From: Ophioceras dolichostomum
Taxonomy: Eukaryota > Ascomycota > Sordariomycetes > Magnaporthales > Ophioceraceae
Assembly (NCBI GenBank): GCA_003049485.1
Contig: PYST01000440.1
Location: forward strand, 1 to 27,970
Direction of reading: 5' to 3'
Length of the DNA stretch: 27,970 nt
The position numbers and the translations under genes are program-made. A model generated the notes under the pieces. That model saw only the letters and a program-made list of their open reading frames with translations. It did no database searches and was not told the origin of the DNA. Position 1 is the stretch's first letter, and every line of letters begins with the position of its first letter. Below, piece by piece: positions 18,531 through 27,970 of this stretch.

Positions 18531-18869
18531 TTAAAAAATGTTCCCATTCCTATCCCGACACGAAGTGGCCTGGCTCTCCGCGCACAAGCCACCCTCGCAC
18601 ACCCTGACCTTCCGCCACCAGTTGTTGTCTTCCGCCTTGCCGGTGCAGACATACCAGCTGCACCACACCTCCCCGCCGTTGCCGCCATCTTGTGGGGACC
18701 AGTACGCGAACTCGTCAAGGGTGCATGGCGTTTTGAGCCCGCTTGCTCTTTCGACGATTTTAGGGGATGCCTCGGTCTCTTTGTTGGCTGTCTCGAGGAT
18801 GGGAGAGGCGGTGACTGTCGGCGTCAGGGCGGCTACGGCTGCTACCGTAGCGGGGGTAATGAATCGCAT
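18531..18869 (-). CDS. Small secreted cysteine-containing protein
   Basis: An uninterrupted 112-residue frame. The N-terminus (MRFITPATVAAVAALTPTVTAS) is a signal peptide with likely cleavage after TAS near residue 22. The mature part of about 90 residues has six cysteines (in KTPCTLD, VWCSW, YVCTG, RVCEGG, GLCAES and ATSCRD), enough for three disulphides, and is rich in Trp (AYWSP, WCSWYV, NNWWRK). Size, signal peptide and even cysteine count are those of fungal small secreted proteins, some of which act as effectors; no homology-based function is claimed. The gene stands alone. An alternative is an extracellular protein for surface or stress roles. Confidence 0.7.
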   Translation of the reverse strand: MRFITPATVAAVAALTPTVTASPILETANKETEASPKIVERASGLKTPCTLDEFAYWSPQDGGNGGEVWCSWYVCTGKAEDNNWWRKVRVCEGGLCAESQATSCRDRNGNIF

Positions 18870-20750
18870 GACGAACTCAGGATCGACAGAGTACTGATGC
18901 AGATCTTGACCAGCCTAGGGCTGTGTAGGTGGCCAGGAAAACGTAGCGGACGGGCGGATGGCTTGCTGGGTTCCCGGAACAATAAACTTTTTTAAGTGAG
19001 AACTTAATGAAAGACCAAGAACGAGAACATGGTATGGTGATGGTCCATATAGAGCGGCAGGACGGCGAATTTGCAACGAGGATTAAAGTCTACGTTGTGC
19101 AGTCAATATAAATGCCGGATAGGGCGGGAGCGACAGGACACCCGCGCAATGTGGTCTTTTGTATCGAACGAAATGTCTCCTCAACACCTGTTCTCCAAGC
19201 CACCGGTCCTTTGGAGCTCAACGCCGACAGCACCAGTACACGTTGGCCACATTCGTGAGGCGTATGGCTGGCCTTGCCCCTCACAAGGTCTTAATAGTGG
19301 GGAACATGGGAGGCCTTTCATCCTGCATGGGACTTATAATCAGTGCGCGTAATCCTAATAGACTGCTGGCTCTCCCGCGTATAGGCGTGCCTGGGCACCT
19401 ACTAGGTGTCTATAAACGGAGTTGCTCCGCTGCTTAGTGCTTTCCTAACGCCGCGGATTTGACGCCCAGATCCATCCTGTTGAATTTGGACGCTCGACAG
19501 TATAGGATCCAACACGCAAGGACGGCCAGAGGAGTCGAAAACAACGGAGCCGATCCCGGTTCGGGTCCACATTTTTGTCAGCCGGGACCGAAGAAGGAAT
19601 CTCCACCGGAGTTCGCGCTGCGCCGCCCAACTGCACGAAGTCGGAGAGTTCATATTCTATCCCAACCCGGTTCTAATCTTGGCACTCCGCGTGAGATTCC
19701 CACCATCTTAGTTGCAGAATCATCCCTTCCCAACAGTCCATCCGCCAAAAGTGTAGCGAGCTTATTGTGGCTCTTGAGAATCCTGCCTTGCACGCCTCCC
19801 CCCCACCTGTTCCGCCGCGCAAGGCGCTTATAAAGTCGCTAGTCACACGTACAAGTTCATAAATCCCCCAAAATAAGCCAGTGAGTAGTACGAGCGTATC
19901 AAGTTTCGGCATTTATGGTGGCAAGCAAATTATTAGGACGAAGTCTTATCGGCCTATGCGCTCTGTGCAGCAAGGTCGGGACTCCGCGGGCTTGCTCCGG
20001 GGGAGTTGGTCCCTCGAGCCGAGTACGGCGGCCACAAGATCTGCAATCCAAAGCCGGGCTCTCTCGGACCACACAGCTCGAATAGTCTCTGGATCATGGC
20101 GATGTGACGGGATCCGGCTTCGTCAACTCGATGCTTATGACTAAGTCATCCCCAAGTAGCAAAGGAGGAGTGACTCAGGTTCCCAACATAAAAGAAACCA
20201 AGCCAAACAAGAGAATTGCCAAACAATGACCGTTGTACAAACCCAGATTTGCCAGCAAATTTTGATAGCGGAAATTTACCCGCGAACTTATTAGACTTCC
20301 ATTGCCGCATTCGGCCAACAGCAAAAATCCCCGAGCCCTATATGCACCTCAGGCTAAATTGCTACCCCAGAGACCGGCTATTCGGCAGCAGGCCACATGC
20401 GCCAGTCACAAAACCTGACTCAGATAGAAGGGCACTCTAATGGCAGACCTGTCCCGGCATTGGGGACTCGTGCCGGCATCTGGAATCCGGGGTGGGCGGC
20501 ATGCGCAGAATGACGGGTGATATATCAGCGTTGGGAGGACTCAGAGGAGATAAACGCGCCCCCCAGCCGTTTAGAGGGTCTGTGGCGGACTAGTTGTCGT
20601 ATCATCACAAGAGCACATCGCTTTGAGGTGTTCTAGGCAGTCAATCCGGGAGCCTCTCCAAGCCTAGGCAACGAGGCAGACACACAAACAGGGACAACAG
20701 CAACACACGAGGAGGAGCACAAACAAGCATCAACGGGATTAGCTGACAAG
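18870..20750. other. Intergenic, no gene seen
   Basis: Nearly 1.9 kb without a convincing gene. Several frames of 60-125 codons overlap on both strands with no clear protein character. The last few hundred bases are the LPMO promoter region. Confidence 0.5.
20352..20358 (+). promoter_or_regulatory. Possible XlnR/XYR1-type site (GGCTAAA)
   Basis: GGCTAAA, the binding motif described for the Zn2Cys6 (hemi)cellulase activator XlnR, lies about 400 bp upstream of the LPMO ATG. Sequences fitting the carbon-repressor (CreA/CRE1) consensus SYGGRG occur at 20365-20370 (complement) and 20487-20492. Such short motifs occur by chance often. Confidence 0.25.
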
Positions 20751-21703
20751 ATGCATCTCCTCACGCCCATCCTGCTGTTCGCAGCATCAGCCCACGCACA
20801 CTGTACGCGACACCACCACCCACCCCCCATCACCACACAGAAACCTTACCATCATACTAAACTAAACTCACCTCGCCACAACCAAACCAGACCGCTTCTC
20901 CCGCCTGATAGTAGACGGCGTCCCCGAGCCCCGCGAGTGGGTCTCCGTCCGCCAGACGAAGTCCTACCAGGGCAACCAGGGCGTGACGGACATCAACAGC
21001 GCCGACATGCGGTGCCACCAGATGCGGCCGGGCACCACGACCGCCACCGTGCAGGCCGGGACCGAGCTGGGCTTCGTGGCGAACGCGGCTGTCACGCACT
21101 TCGGTCCGGTGTCGTTCTACATGGCGCGCGCGCCGGACTCGGCTGATCTGAACACGTGGGAGCCGGCGGGGAATGTTTGGTTTAAGGCGGGGGTTATTGA
21201 TGGGGTTAAGAGTGGGAGTGGGTGGACTTGGCCTGCTTATAGTGAGTTTTGTTTTTGGGATCTGCTGTTGTCGATGCCTTCCCCGTCCCTTGAATGCCGT
21301 CCTGTGTTGTGCTCCCCTAGCCTGGCGTGAGCCACGCCAAAAAAAAACCAAAATAAACTAGTACCGGTAGGATGCAAAGTACTAACAGCTAGGTCACCGC
21401 CAACCCGACCTGCGAAACAAAGACGCCAAAACCGTATCGTTCACGGTCCCCAAAGCGGTGCCGAACGGCAACTACCTCATCAGGGTGGAGAGCATCGCCC
21501 TGCACCAGGCGCAGTCGGTGGGCGGGGCGCAGCTGTACATCGCGTGCGCGCAGGTCAAGATCGAGGGGGGAGGGGACGGCAAGCCGGCGCCGCTGGTGTC
21601 GATCCCGGGCGCGTACCGCTCGAGCGACCCGGGGCTGATCTGGTCTTATTACCCCGTCAAGACGAGCTATAAGGCGCCTGGGCCTGAGGTGTGGAGTGGT
21701 TAA
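20751..21703 (+). CDS. AA9 lytic polysaccharide monooxygenase
   Basis: Three exons: 20751-20802, 20891-21241 and 21393-21703, giving 237 residues. Intron 2 ends with a perfect CTAAC branch site followed by AGCTAG. A 16-residue signal peptide ends AHA, leaving His17 as the mature N-terminus, the first copper ligand of the histidine brace; His87 in VTHFGP is the second and Tyr183 the axial residue. His172 and Gln181 (HQA and AQLY) form the conserved second sphere. Cys59 and Cys186 probably make the family's disulphide. Other AA9 blocks are RLIVDG, TDINSADMRC, PVSFYMAR, VWFKAG and GNYLIRVESIALHQA. AA9 enzymes cleave cellulose and some other beta-glucans oxidatively outside the cell. There is no CBM1 and no linker, so it is the single-domain form. 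The regioselectivity class is not assigned. The convergent neighbour is a GH30 glucanase. Confidence 0.93.
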
Positions 21704-22052
21704 GGTGATAAAGTTGCCTGCTTGCTTGCCTGCTAACCTGCTGTTTGTTCAGTGGGTGGTGGGGTTCTGAGTAGCATTGTCGATTGGAGAAGCCGAGTTA
21801 ATGTACAGACAAGGCGTATAAGTGTATTATGCCGTGCTAGCTTTTGATGATGTTGGAACTTTTTTGTTGAAGATGTAGAAATATGTACAATGAAGCGAGA
21901 GATTGGCCCATCCCCCTCCTTTTTTTTCATCGGGGATGACGCGCTGAAGCAACTGTCCGAGGCGAGTGAGTGATGGCTGAAACACCGACACAAGGTCCCG
22001 CCAAGGAGGCCTAATTACCTCACTCACCCCAGTGCCCCCCAGCTTTCTTTCC
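21704..22052. other. Shared 3' intergenic region between convergent LPMO and GH30 genes
   Basis: 349 bp between two stop codons facing each other. It must hold both polyadenylation regions; it contains A/T-rich stretches at about 21880-21930. No gene is seen. Confidence 0.6.
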
Positions 22053-23584
22053 TCACAGCTTGGGCAGGATCCAGCTCGTGACGCTCTTCGCGCCCACCGG
22101 CCCGCTCCACACTTGCCCGCTCTTCATCGTGACCGTCACGTAGACCGCGTTCCCAAACTTGTTCTCGATCACCACCGTCCTCGTCCCGTCGGGGTTCAGG
22201 CTGGCCACGCTCTCCAGCCCGGAGTCGTCCGGCCACGAGTAGCTGCCGGTGCCGGACAGCACCGTTGCGCCGCGGGGCATGTACCGGCTGTACTGGCCGA
22301 TCAGGTAGAAGTCGGTGCGCAGCGTGTAGGTGCGCGTCGCGGGGTCGACGGTGAAGAGACCCGTGCACACGTCGCACGAGCCGGAGTAGGGCAGGTGGGG
22401 CCCGTTGGAGTTGTCGGTGCCCAGCGTCCAGGCGATGGAGCCGGCGGCCCAGTTCTGCAGGGGCCCGATCGTGTACCAGGAGGCCTGGTTCCATTTCGTG
22501 TAGACGCTTGACACCCAGCATTCGGTCTGGTATTGCGTCACGGTGGGGTTGGCGTTGTGGAAGGCGGTGAGGGTGGACCAGTTCTCGTTTGGCGCGTAGC
22601 AGTGCCAGGCGACGGAGGGGACGTAGTTGGAGGCGATGTTGAGGACTGTTTGGGGGTAGTCGGCGCGGTCTGATGTGAGGGGGGCGCTGGTCAGAAGCGT
22701 CCAGAGGGATGGAGACGGAGCTGTTGGGGGTGACCCGATTGTGTGGCTCTAGTTCGTCAGTCGGAGGTCTTACCTGTGTTGTGGTCGTATGCCCAGATCT
22801 GGGTGCTGAAGCCGGCGGCCCTGATAGCCGGACCGACATGGTTCTTGATCAGGTTCCCAGACTCATCCGCGAAGATGTACAGGCTCGGCATGCCGGCGTT
22901 ACTGTTGAGCGGCTCGTTCTGGATGGTGATAGCGTCCACATTAACGCCCTCGGCCTTAAACGCCTGTAGGTACTTGGCGAAGTAGGTTCCGAACTGCGAC
23001 TCGTAGGCATGATTGAGGTTGTTGTCGACCGTGCCTCCGACGAGCTTGCGGTCGAGCTGCATCCACGCGGGAGGCGACCAGGGAGAGCCGAGCAGGACCA
23101 TGTTTGGCTGGGCGAGCTTCAGTTCGCGGAGCATCGATGTCATCAGTCTGCCGCGGGCACCGATGTTGAAGGAAGTAAAATTGGGGTCCGGGTTGCCGTT
23201 GTTATCGTCGTAGGTGTACTCCGGCGCGGCGGACAGGTCCGACGAAGCGATGGTGTGGCGCATCAGGCTGAAGTTGGCACCCTCGGGAGTCATCAGCTTG
23301 CGGATCAGCTCGGCTTTGAGGTTCGACGGGAGCAGGTTGTAGGCCGCGACAGTGGCATCGGTGATGGCTCCGCCGAAGCCGGTGATCTTCTGCTTGTAGC
23401 CCGTCGGCGTGTCGTCGACGGTGAGATCCCAGGTCGAGCCGGTGGGGTTACCGCGGCCGGAGATGGGGGCTGTGACCGCGCTGAACTTGAGGTTCCCGTC
23501 CGCATTGGACGCGAAGGCTTGCGGCGCGGCCGAGGCCGACAGCGCTTGGCCGGCGGCGACTGCAAGAGCGTAAGAGAAGCGCAT
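22053..23584 (-). CDS. GH30 glycoside hydrolase, probable endo-beta-1,6-glucanase
   Basis: Exon 1 (23584-22774) and exon 2 (22720-22053) flank a 53-bp intron with GTAAGA and CAACAG ends; the split codon is Ala271, and the protein has 492 residues, normal for fungal GH30 of this type. A signal peptide (MRFSYALAVAAGQALSASAA) precedes the mature protein. Family blocks: ITGFGGAITDA, FSLMRHTIASSDLS, LLGSPWSPPAWM, then AITIQNEP with the acid/base Glu224, WHCYAP, and YQTECW with the nucleophile Glu337; the C-terminal beta-sandwich ends SVTSWILPKL. The secreted enzyme is expected to cut beta-1,6-glucan of fungal or oomycete walls, as in mycoparasites or in self-wall turnover. The C-terminal Cys-bearing SGSCDVCTG loop fits this group. 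A xylanase role is less likely given the glucanase-type motifs. The precise acceptor could shift within the intron end. Confidence 0.9.
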
Positions 23585-25626
23585 GCTGCCGGATGTAGGG
23601 GATCCCTGGTGGAGATCGGATCGTTCTAGCTTATCCGCAACGCTGGAGTAGAAGCCCAGTGATGGTCGCGAAACCGCTCGGAGTCGGGACCAGTAATGGC
23701 CTTTAATAGGTCCTAGATCGCCTCGAGCCTCGGAAGCAGATCATACATCGTGGAATCCGCGCATGGATGTAATCTCCGACCTGGTTTGACAGTCTTCATG
23801 GCATCCTGGTCGTATGGCCGTTCGGGAGGCGAAACAGGCAGAGAATGGCGTGTAGCCGCTGGGTGTGGAGAGACACCGACAGCTGCTGTGGCGATCCACT
23901 CGTCGGCCCTTCTCTGCCAACTTCCCACCACATCTGCAAAAGTCTCAGCCGGAGATGGAAGTCGGCGCTATGGAGGAGGTCATCAGAGCCGTTCTCGGAA
24001 GGCGTAACACGGGGTAAAAGAAGGGGGATTGAAAGAAAAGGGGTGGTTGTGTCGGGAGCGGGTGTGCATGTTGTGGCGCCGGGAACGGGCCATACAGGGA
24101 TCAAGAAATCTTGCTGCCTAGCATCCCCCGCAGAGCGATCCGACGCGATGCCGGGATTGCTGCATTAGCGTAGCTCAAGTCACTCCTGCATGTCGTACTG
24201 TCCGCTCCAGCCATCGATTGTCCCTTGCTAGCGGCATTCGAGCGGAGAAAAGGTCGATTGACGAGTTTGTCGGTCCACATGGTTGCACCGATCGTTTGGC
24301 CGTGAGCTTCCTAAAAAGTGATTTTTGTAGTGAAATCGCCGAGTGATGATGACATCAACTAACGAGAAGCGTGGGTGGGGGTATTCGAGGGGCAACTCCA
24401 GCTACCGGATTAGGCGCTCAGCTGATGAAAAATGTACCGTGATTGGCCAGAACTTTACGAGGCGACTCCTTTGGTTCGTCCACCGAATCCAGCCCAGAAA
24501 CAAAGGACTGAGCATCGATCCTGCGATCCTTCCCGTCGACACTAATTTTATTGCCTAGAATAGTGGCCATCCCCGCGGCTCTCCAGGTGGCTTGATGCAG
24601 CACCAGACGCCGCAGCTCCCCGCCGGAATTTGCCGCCCAACCTGGAAGTGTTGTAAGCTTCTCCTTGCATCATCATCCTCTGAGGCTCAAACCTGCACCA
24701 GGCACTTCAGAGTGCCGCCAGACTCTCTTTAATATCGACATTCACTCACCTGAACAGCCGCGCGCAACCGCCTGTGGCCGTCTCCATAATATCTACACTG
24801 TCGGGCCGTTCCTCTCGCCAGAACAAGAACGTGGCAAGTGGTCATTCGTCTGTCACCATGGTTAAAGAGCTGAGCTTTGCGGAGAATTAGATGCACATAC
24901 AGTAAGACCGTTGGATACAAATGCAAGTCAAAAAAACACGACAGAGAAGGCGGCCAGATCGGGAATATCGTGTGTAGGAGTGGTGAGGGGGGTTGGGATT
25001 GAGCGTGACGGAGCTTAGGGAAAGTGACCTATTTGATGATGCACACAGGACTGCCACCGGTTGGTGGTCGTCCTTATGCGGAGGTTTTGATGGGAGACCT
25101 GAGGGAATGGAGAGTTCTGGAGCGATCTGCGTCGAGAGATCAGGACTGCAGTCCTGCGTGGCTCGTCCCCTTGTTCTGCGGCAGTTATGCGGATTGATGG
25201 TGATGGATTAATGCGTCCACAAGGCACGCGGAAAACAACGAAGTTCGATACCTGGTAACTATTCGTGAGATTGCGTGGCCCTTCACTTCCAGATTGGCGT
25301 CATCCAGGAGGGATGTCATAGCTCACGAGACTGGGAGCAGTCGAGATTCATGTCACATTACGTCTACAGTTGACAGAGAGTCACCGCCGTCGGCAGAGGA
25401 ATCACTACTCTCGACGGACGGGAGGGCCTGACGTCACGACCTAGGTCTGGCTGCAGCGCTCTCTGCCTCCGCCGACTGACCGTCCGCCTGAGTTCTCTCT
25501 TACTCCATTGTTGCCTTTCTCTTCCAACCTTGCCCACTCGGTCAACCTTTCTATCGTTCGGTCGCGACTTCCCCTCAACTCTTGTCAGTTCGGCAAGCCA
25601 TCGACTATCGCCGAGAAATAGTCAGA
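23585..25626. other. Intergenic, no gene seen
   Basis: About 2 kb between the divergently transcribed GH30 gene and the secreted-protein gene at 25627, so it holds both promoters. Frames of 60-107 codons occur on both strands without protein-like composition. Confidence 0.5.
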
Positions 25627-26262
25627 ATGAAGCTCACCACCGCCTACGCCGCTCTGGCCAGCCTGGCCCCAATCGCCTTCAGCAGCGCCATTCCCGTCGA
25701 CGGCAGCCAGCCCAAGACCCCGGACAGCATCCTCAATGCTCAAGCTGCGGGTGGATCCTGCGGCTACTGGACCGCGTTCCCCCTGCCCACGGAACAGTAC
25801 CCCTTCATCCCCACCGAGGACTGTCTCAACCTCCGCAACATCGAGTACTGGAGCCCCAGCGATCGGCTGTTCGACAATGTGAAGCCGAACTTCTCCCTCC
25901 GAGCCCGGTACCAAGACTGCGGATTCTTCACTGCCAAAGACGACGGAAACGACCCCGATCCGCTTGTGTATGCTCCAATCCCCACTGCCGTCCCCCCAAG
26001 TTTCCCTGTCCTCCTCGCGTGGAGGCGACATTGTAAGGAGTAAATCATCTAGGTGCAGCTCAGCTGACAATCGGACATACCCGGCCCTATGCTACACAAT
26101 AGCATCGGCAGCACGGACATCATTAGGGTCATCGACTGGGTCACCAAGCACTACAATAAGAGCGACAACACCTACCCTTCGAACGGGGTTATTCGGTGCA
26201 ACGAGCGTGGCTCGGCTACGGAGCGCGGCGCCCAATGGATGTTGATGAAGCCGTCCGCCTAG
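25627..26262 (+). CDS. Secreted hypothetical protein, two exons proposed
   Basis: The ATG at 25627 starts a clear signal peptide (MKLTTAYAALASLAPIAFSSA). The mature part contains GGSCGYWTAFPLPTEQYPF, EDCLNLRNIEYWSPSD and YQDCGFFTAKDDGND. Left unspliced, the frame stops at 26041-26043 after an unlikely RRHCKE end. A second strongly protein-like block lies at 26103-26262 (STDIIRVIDWVTKHYNKSD, VIRCNERGSATERG, MLMKPSA-stop) in another frame. A GTGGAG donor at 26019 and TAG acceptor at 26101-26102 (84-bp intron) join them in phase and give 183 residues with four cysteines. The donor is not ideal; a better-looking GTAAGG at 26033 gives the wrong phase. The family is not recognised; it resembles other small secreted fungal proteins in form only. 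Confidence 0.65.
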
Positions 26263-26978
26263 AACGAGCAAGGACATATGGATGGACTGCTTTTTGCCGT
26301 ATGATGGAGAAAAACCGATGAAGAAGGCAGGACATATCTGGGTACCTATCTTGACCCAGCTTGGTTGGGGCTGAATGCCGTTGATGTGTGAGTGGACGGC
26401 GAGACTGTGATGCAGTCGGTTGCCGCGGGGTTCTAACTCACAGAGCCATTTCTAAAACAAAAACTTCCTCTAGCGAGCTTTCGATTATTTGGACTCTACG
26501 ATTCATTCCATTGGGGCTGTGGGACGTGTGTGTGTGTGTGTTTGGGAAGATCACAAGTATGTCGGCGAGCTTTAACTGGCCGCCTGTAGTTCGTTCTCCG
26601 TCCAACACCCCGTCAAGACCAACAAGGTCACCGAATCGCACGGGGTGGAAACAACAGGAAAGTGCTGTCACATAACCGATCACATATGCCTAACAATGGC
26701 CGTAACGCGGTTTCCCTAGCCTTGCCCCGTTCCCGATGTTCTTCACTGGCAGGCACATTCTGGTAGCTTCTGCCTGTGTTAGCGGCGACCTGACGTTGCC
26801 GATCCAAGTTAGCCCCAAGAGCCAGACCAGCCGGCGGCCTTGCCATCAGCTCGCGTTCGCGCCCTCACTGGTAATGTCAGCCCAGATCTTCACCCAGTTA
26901 TCCGGCTTTATTAACGACGTTCCCCAGCTGCGCTTTGTCGACACACAGCGATGAGCACACTGCCGTCCCGTCGATGCG
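26263..26978. other. Intergenic with a GT microsatellite
   Basis: 3' flank shared by the secreted-protein gene and the minus-strand gene ending at 26979. A (GT)8 run lies at about 26526-26541. No gene is seen. Confidence 0.5.
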
Positions 26979-27880
26979 TCACGCAGCTCCAAGGTCGACA
27001 TTCGTCGCCAGCTGTCCCGACACTGCCAAGCCAGCGAGCGATTCCAGGTCCCGGCGCTTCGCCGCCGCGTCGAACACTTGCGGGGTTGAACCTCCGCACT
27101 GCCGGCGGCCACCCACGGGCATCTACTATCGAACAAGTCAAATGCCACGACGAAGTCGACGACGACGTGGGCTTCTCCTCCGCCTCCGGCGGCCAGGTCG
27201 GCCCGGAGGACGTGGAAGGCGGCGAGGTCACCAGGGAGGTCGCCAAAGTACACCAGCAGCGCCTTTGCGTCCCATAGCAGGGGCGGGTTCGTCTCAATGA
27301 TTGTCAGCCGTTCTCGGAGAGCGCTGCCAGCAAAGATGAACTAGAGCCCGTGCGAGAACGCCACTCTCGAGTCCGAGATGACGCCAGGAGTATGCAGAGC
27401 GAGGTCTCATTCCGCTACGGTGGAGGACGGGGGGTTCTCGATGGAGCTCGGCGGGCCGGCCTGCGCGGCCTGGCGGTCAGAAAGCTTTGCCCTGAATACC
27501 AAGTCTGTCGAGTTGATCCTGATGTACTTCCCTCCGCCGTACATGGCCAGCCTTATGCCACTCAACTGCGTGGGATCCTCACGCCTGTAGCAGCGCAGGA
27601 AAACACGGTCTCGGGGTCGGTTGGGGAGTGGTCTAAAGGATGCGAAGTCCTTGATTAGTGAGCGTGAACTCGAGCCTGTGGAGGCGTATACGGGCGCCTC
27701 GGTGTTAGCCGTGGAGCTGAACTGAGATGGCGACAGCGCCAGATTGCCACTGTAGCGCCGAACTCCTATTCTCGGCTTCGTGGACGTCAACCCAGGCGAA
27801 GATGCGGAGGTCGTTGGTCTCGCGCGTGATTTGCTCTTTGGGCCGTTTAAACGCCTTCCTGCCACCCTCGCCATAGATAC
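26979..27880 (-). CDS. Hypothetical protein, 3' part, 5' end cut by retroelement tail
   Basis: Three phase-compatible exons are proposed on the minus strand: upstream to 27419, 27340-27127 and 27076-26979. The 78-bp intron 27341-27418 (GTAGCG...CTCTAG) removes two in-frame stops (TGA at 27407, TAG at 27341-27343). A 50-bp intron 27077-27126 (GTAGAT...CAAG) shifts from a poor frame to AAAKRRDLESLAGLAVSGQ and a natural stop. Readable blocks include FASFRPLPNRPRDRVFLRC, SGIRLAMYGGGKYIRIN, FIFAGSALRERLTIIETNP, LLVYFGDLPGDLAAFHVL and VVVDFVVAFDLFD. Further upstream (27877-27713) another frame reads FKRPKEQITRETNDLRIFAW and VDVHEAENRSSAL; a frameshift at about 27713, or a 64-bp intron ending CTCAG at about 27725, would connect them. 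The 5' end is lost at the LINE tail (27885). The family is not recognised. It may be a gene broken by the insertion, or one reaching past it through an intron. Confidence 0.5.
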
Positions 27881-27884
27881 TTAA

Positions 27885-27970
27885 GTAATGGTAATGGTAA
27901 TGGTTTATTTAACGTCCGAGGGCTGTCCAGGCCCGACCTCCCGAGGGGTATAGGACGTGCTAGCGGCTAT
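27885..27970 (-). mobile_element. 3' tail of a non-LTR retrotransposon, continuing past the window
   Basis: Bases 27898-27970 are identical to 7905-7977 over 73 bp by eye. On the element strand the core ends in TAAATAAACC followed by an ATTACC-type six-base repeat, then unique host sequence. Same orientation as the copy at 7894-8290: 3' end to the left, body to the right beyond the window. It abuts the 5' end of the gene fragment at 26979-27880. Confidence 0.85.

Noticed and set aside
22032..22511. Plus-strand and other frames over the GH30 and LPMO genes
   Set aside because: Shadows of the real exons, with Arg/Pro/Ala-biased composition and no domain.
27341..27409. Two in-frame stop codons taken as nonsense mutations in the 26979-27880 gene
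   Set aside because: Both lie inside a phase-preserving 78-bp segment with GTAGCG and CTCTAG ends, so an intron explains them without mutation.

Overview
The window reads as nuclear DNA of a filamentous ascomycete (Pezizomycotina, probably a Sordariomycete; this placement is inference). Genes carry short GT-AG introns (50 to 256 bp), predicted secreted proteins are common, an AA9 polysaccharide monooxygenase and a GH30 glucanase are present, and the mobile DNA is of fungal type (a Ty1/copia element and non-LTR retrotransposon tails with simple-repeat ends). No rRNA, tRNA or CRISPR was recognised.

Layout. 1-88: 3' tail of a non-LTR element. 463-5089: a BTB/POZ gene that appears split by a 3'-truncated copia element (LTR 697-1029, gag-protease-integrase to about 4850). 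5619-6632 (-): intact short-chain dehydrogenase. 7790-10460 (-): decayed coiled-coil gene with a tandemly duplicated exon, frameshifts and a 397-bp non-LTR insertion (7894-8290) bounded by 13-bp target duplications. 10765-11490 and 11563-11958 (-): weak coding remnants. 12448-13705 (-): two-exon hypothetical gene with an N-myristoylation signature. 14745-15814 (-): two-exon AsaB/GA4-desaturase-like oxygenase. 17246-18065 (+): relic of a secreted, possibly wall-anchored protein. 18531-18869 (-): six-cysteine small secreted protein. 20751-21703 (+): three-exon AA9 LPMO. 22053-23584 (-): two-exon GH30 glucanase, convergent with the LPMO. 25627-26262 (+): secreted hypothetical protein. 26979-27880 (-): multi-exon hypothetical gene whose 5' part is cut off by another non-LTR tail (27885-27970).

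The clearest metabolic theme is extracellular: the LPMO (cellulose or related beta-glucan) and the GH30 enzyme (beta-1,6-glucan) sit tail to tail 349 bp apart, among secreted-protein genes. The second theme is retrotransposon damage. Three tails share one core sequence but end in simple repeats of different unit length, and several reading frames are broken mainly by stops one C-to-T change away from CGA, CAG or CAA. I found no convincing wholly new multigene system. The most informative features are the exon duplication plus dated insertion, the split BTB gene, and the tail family.
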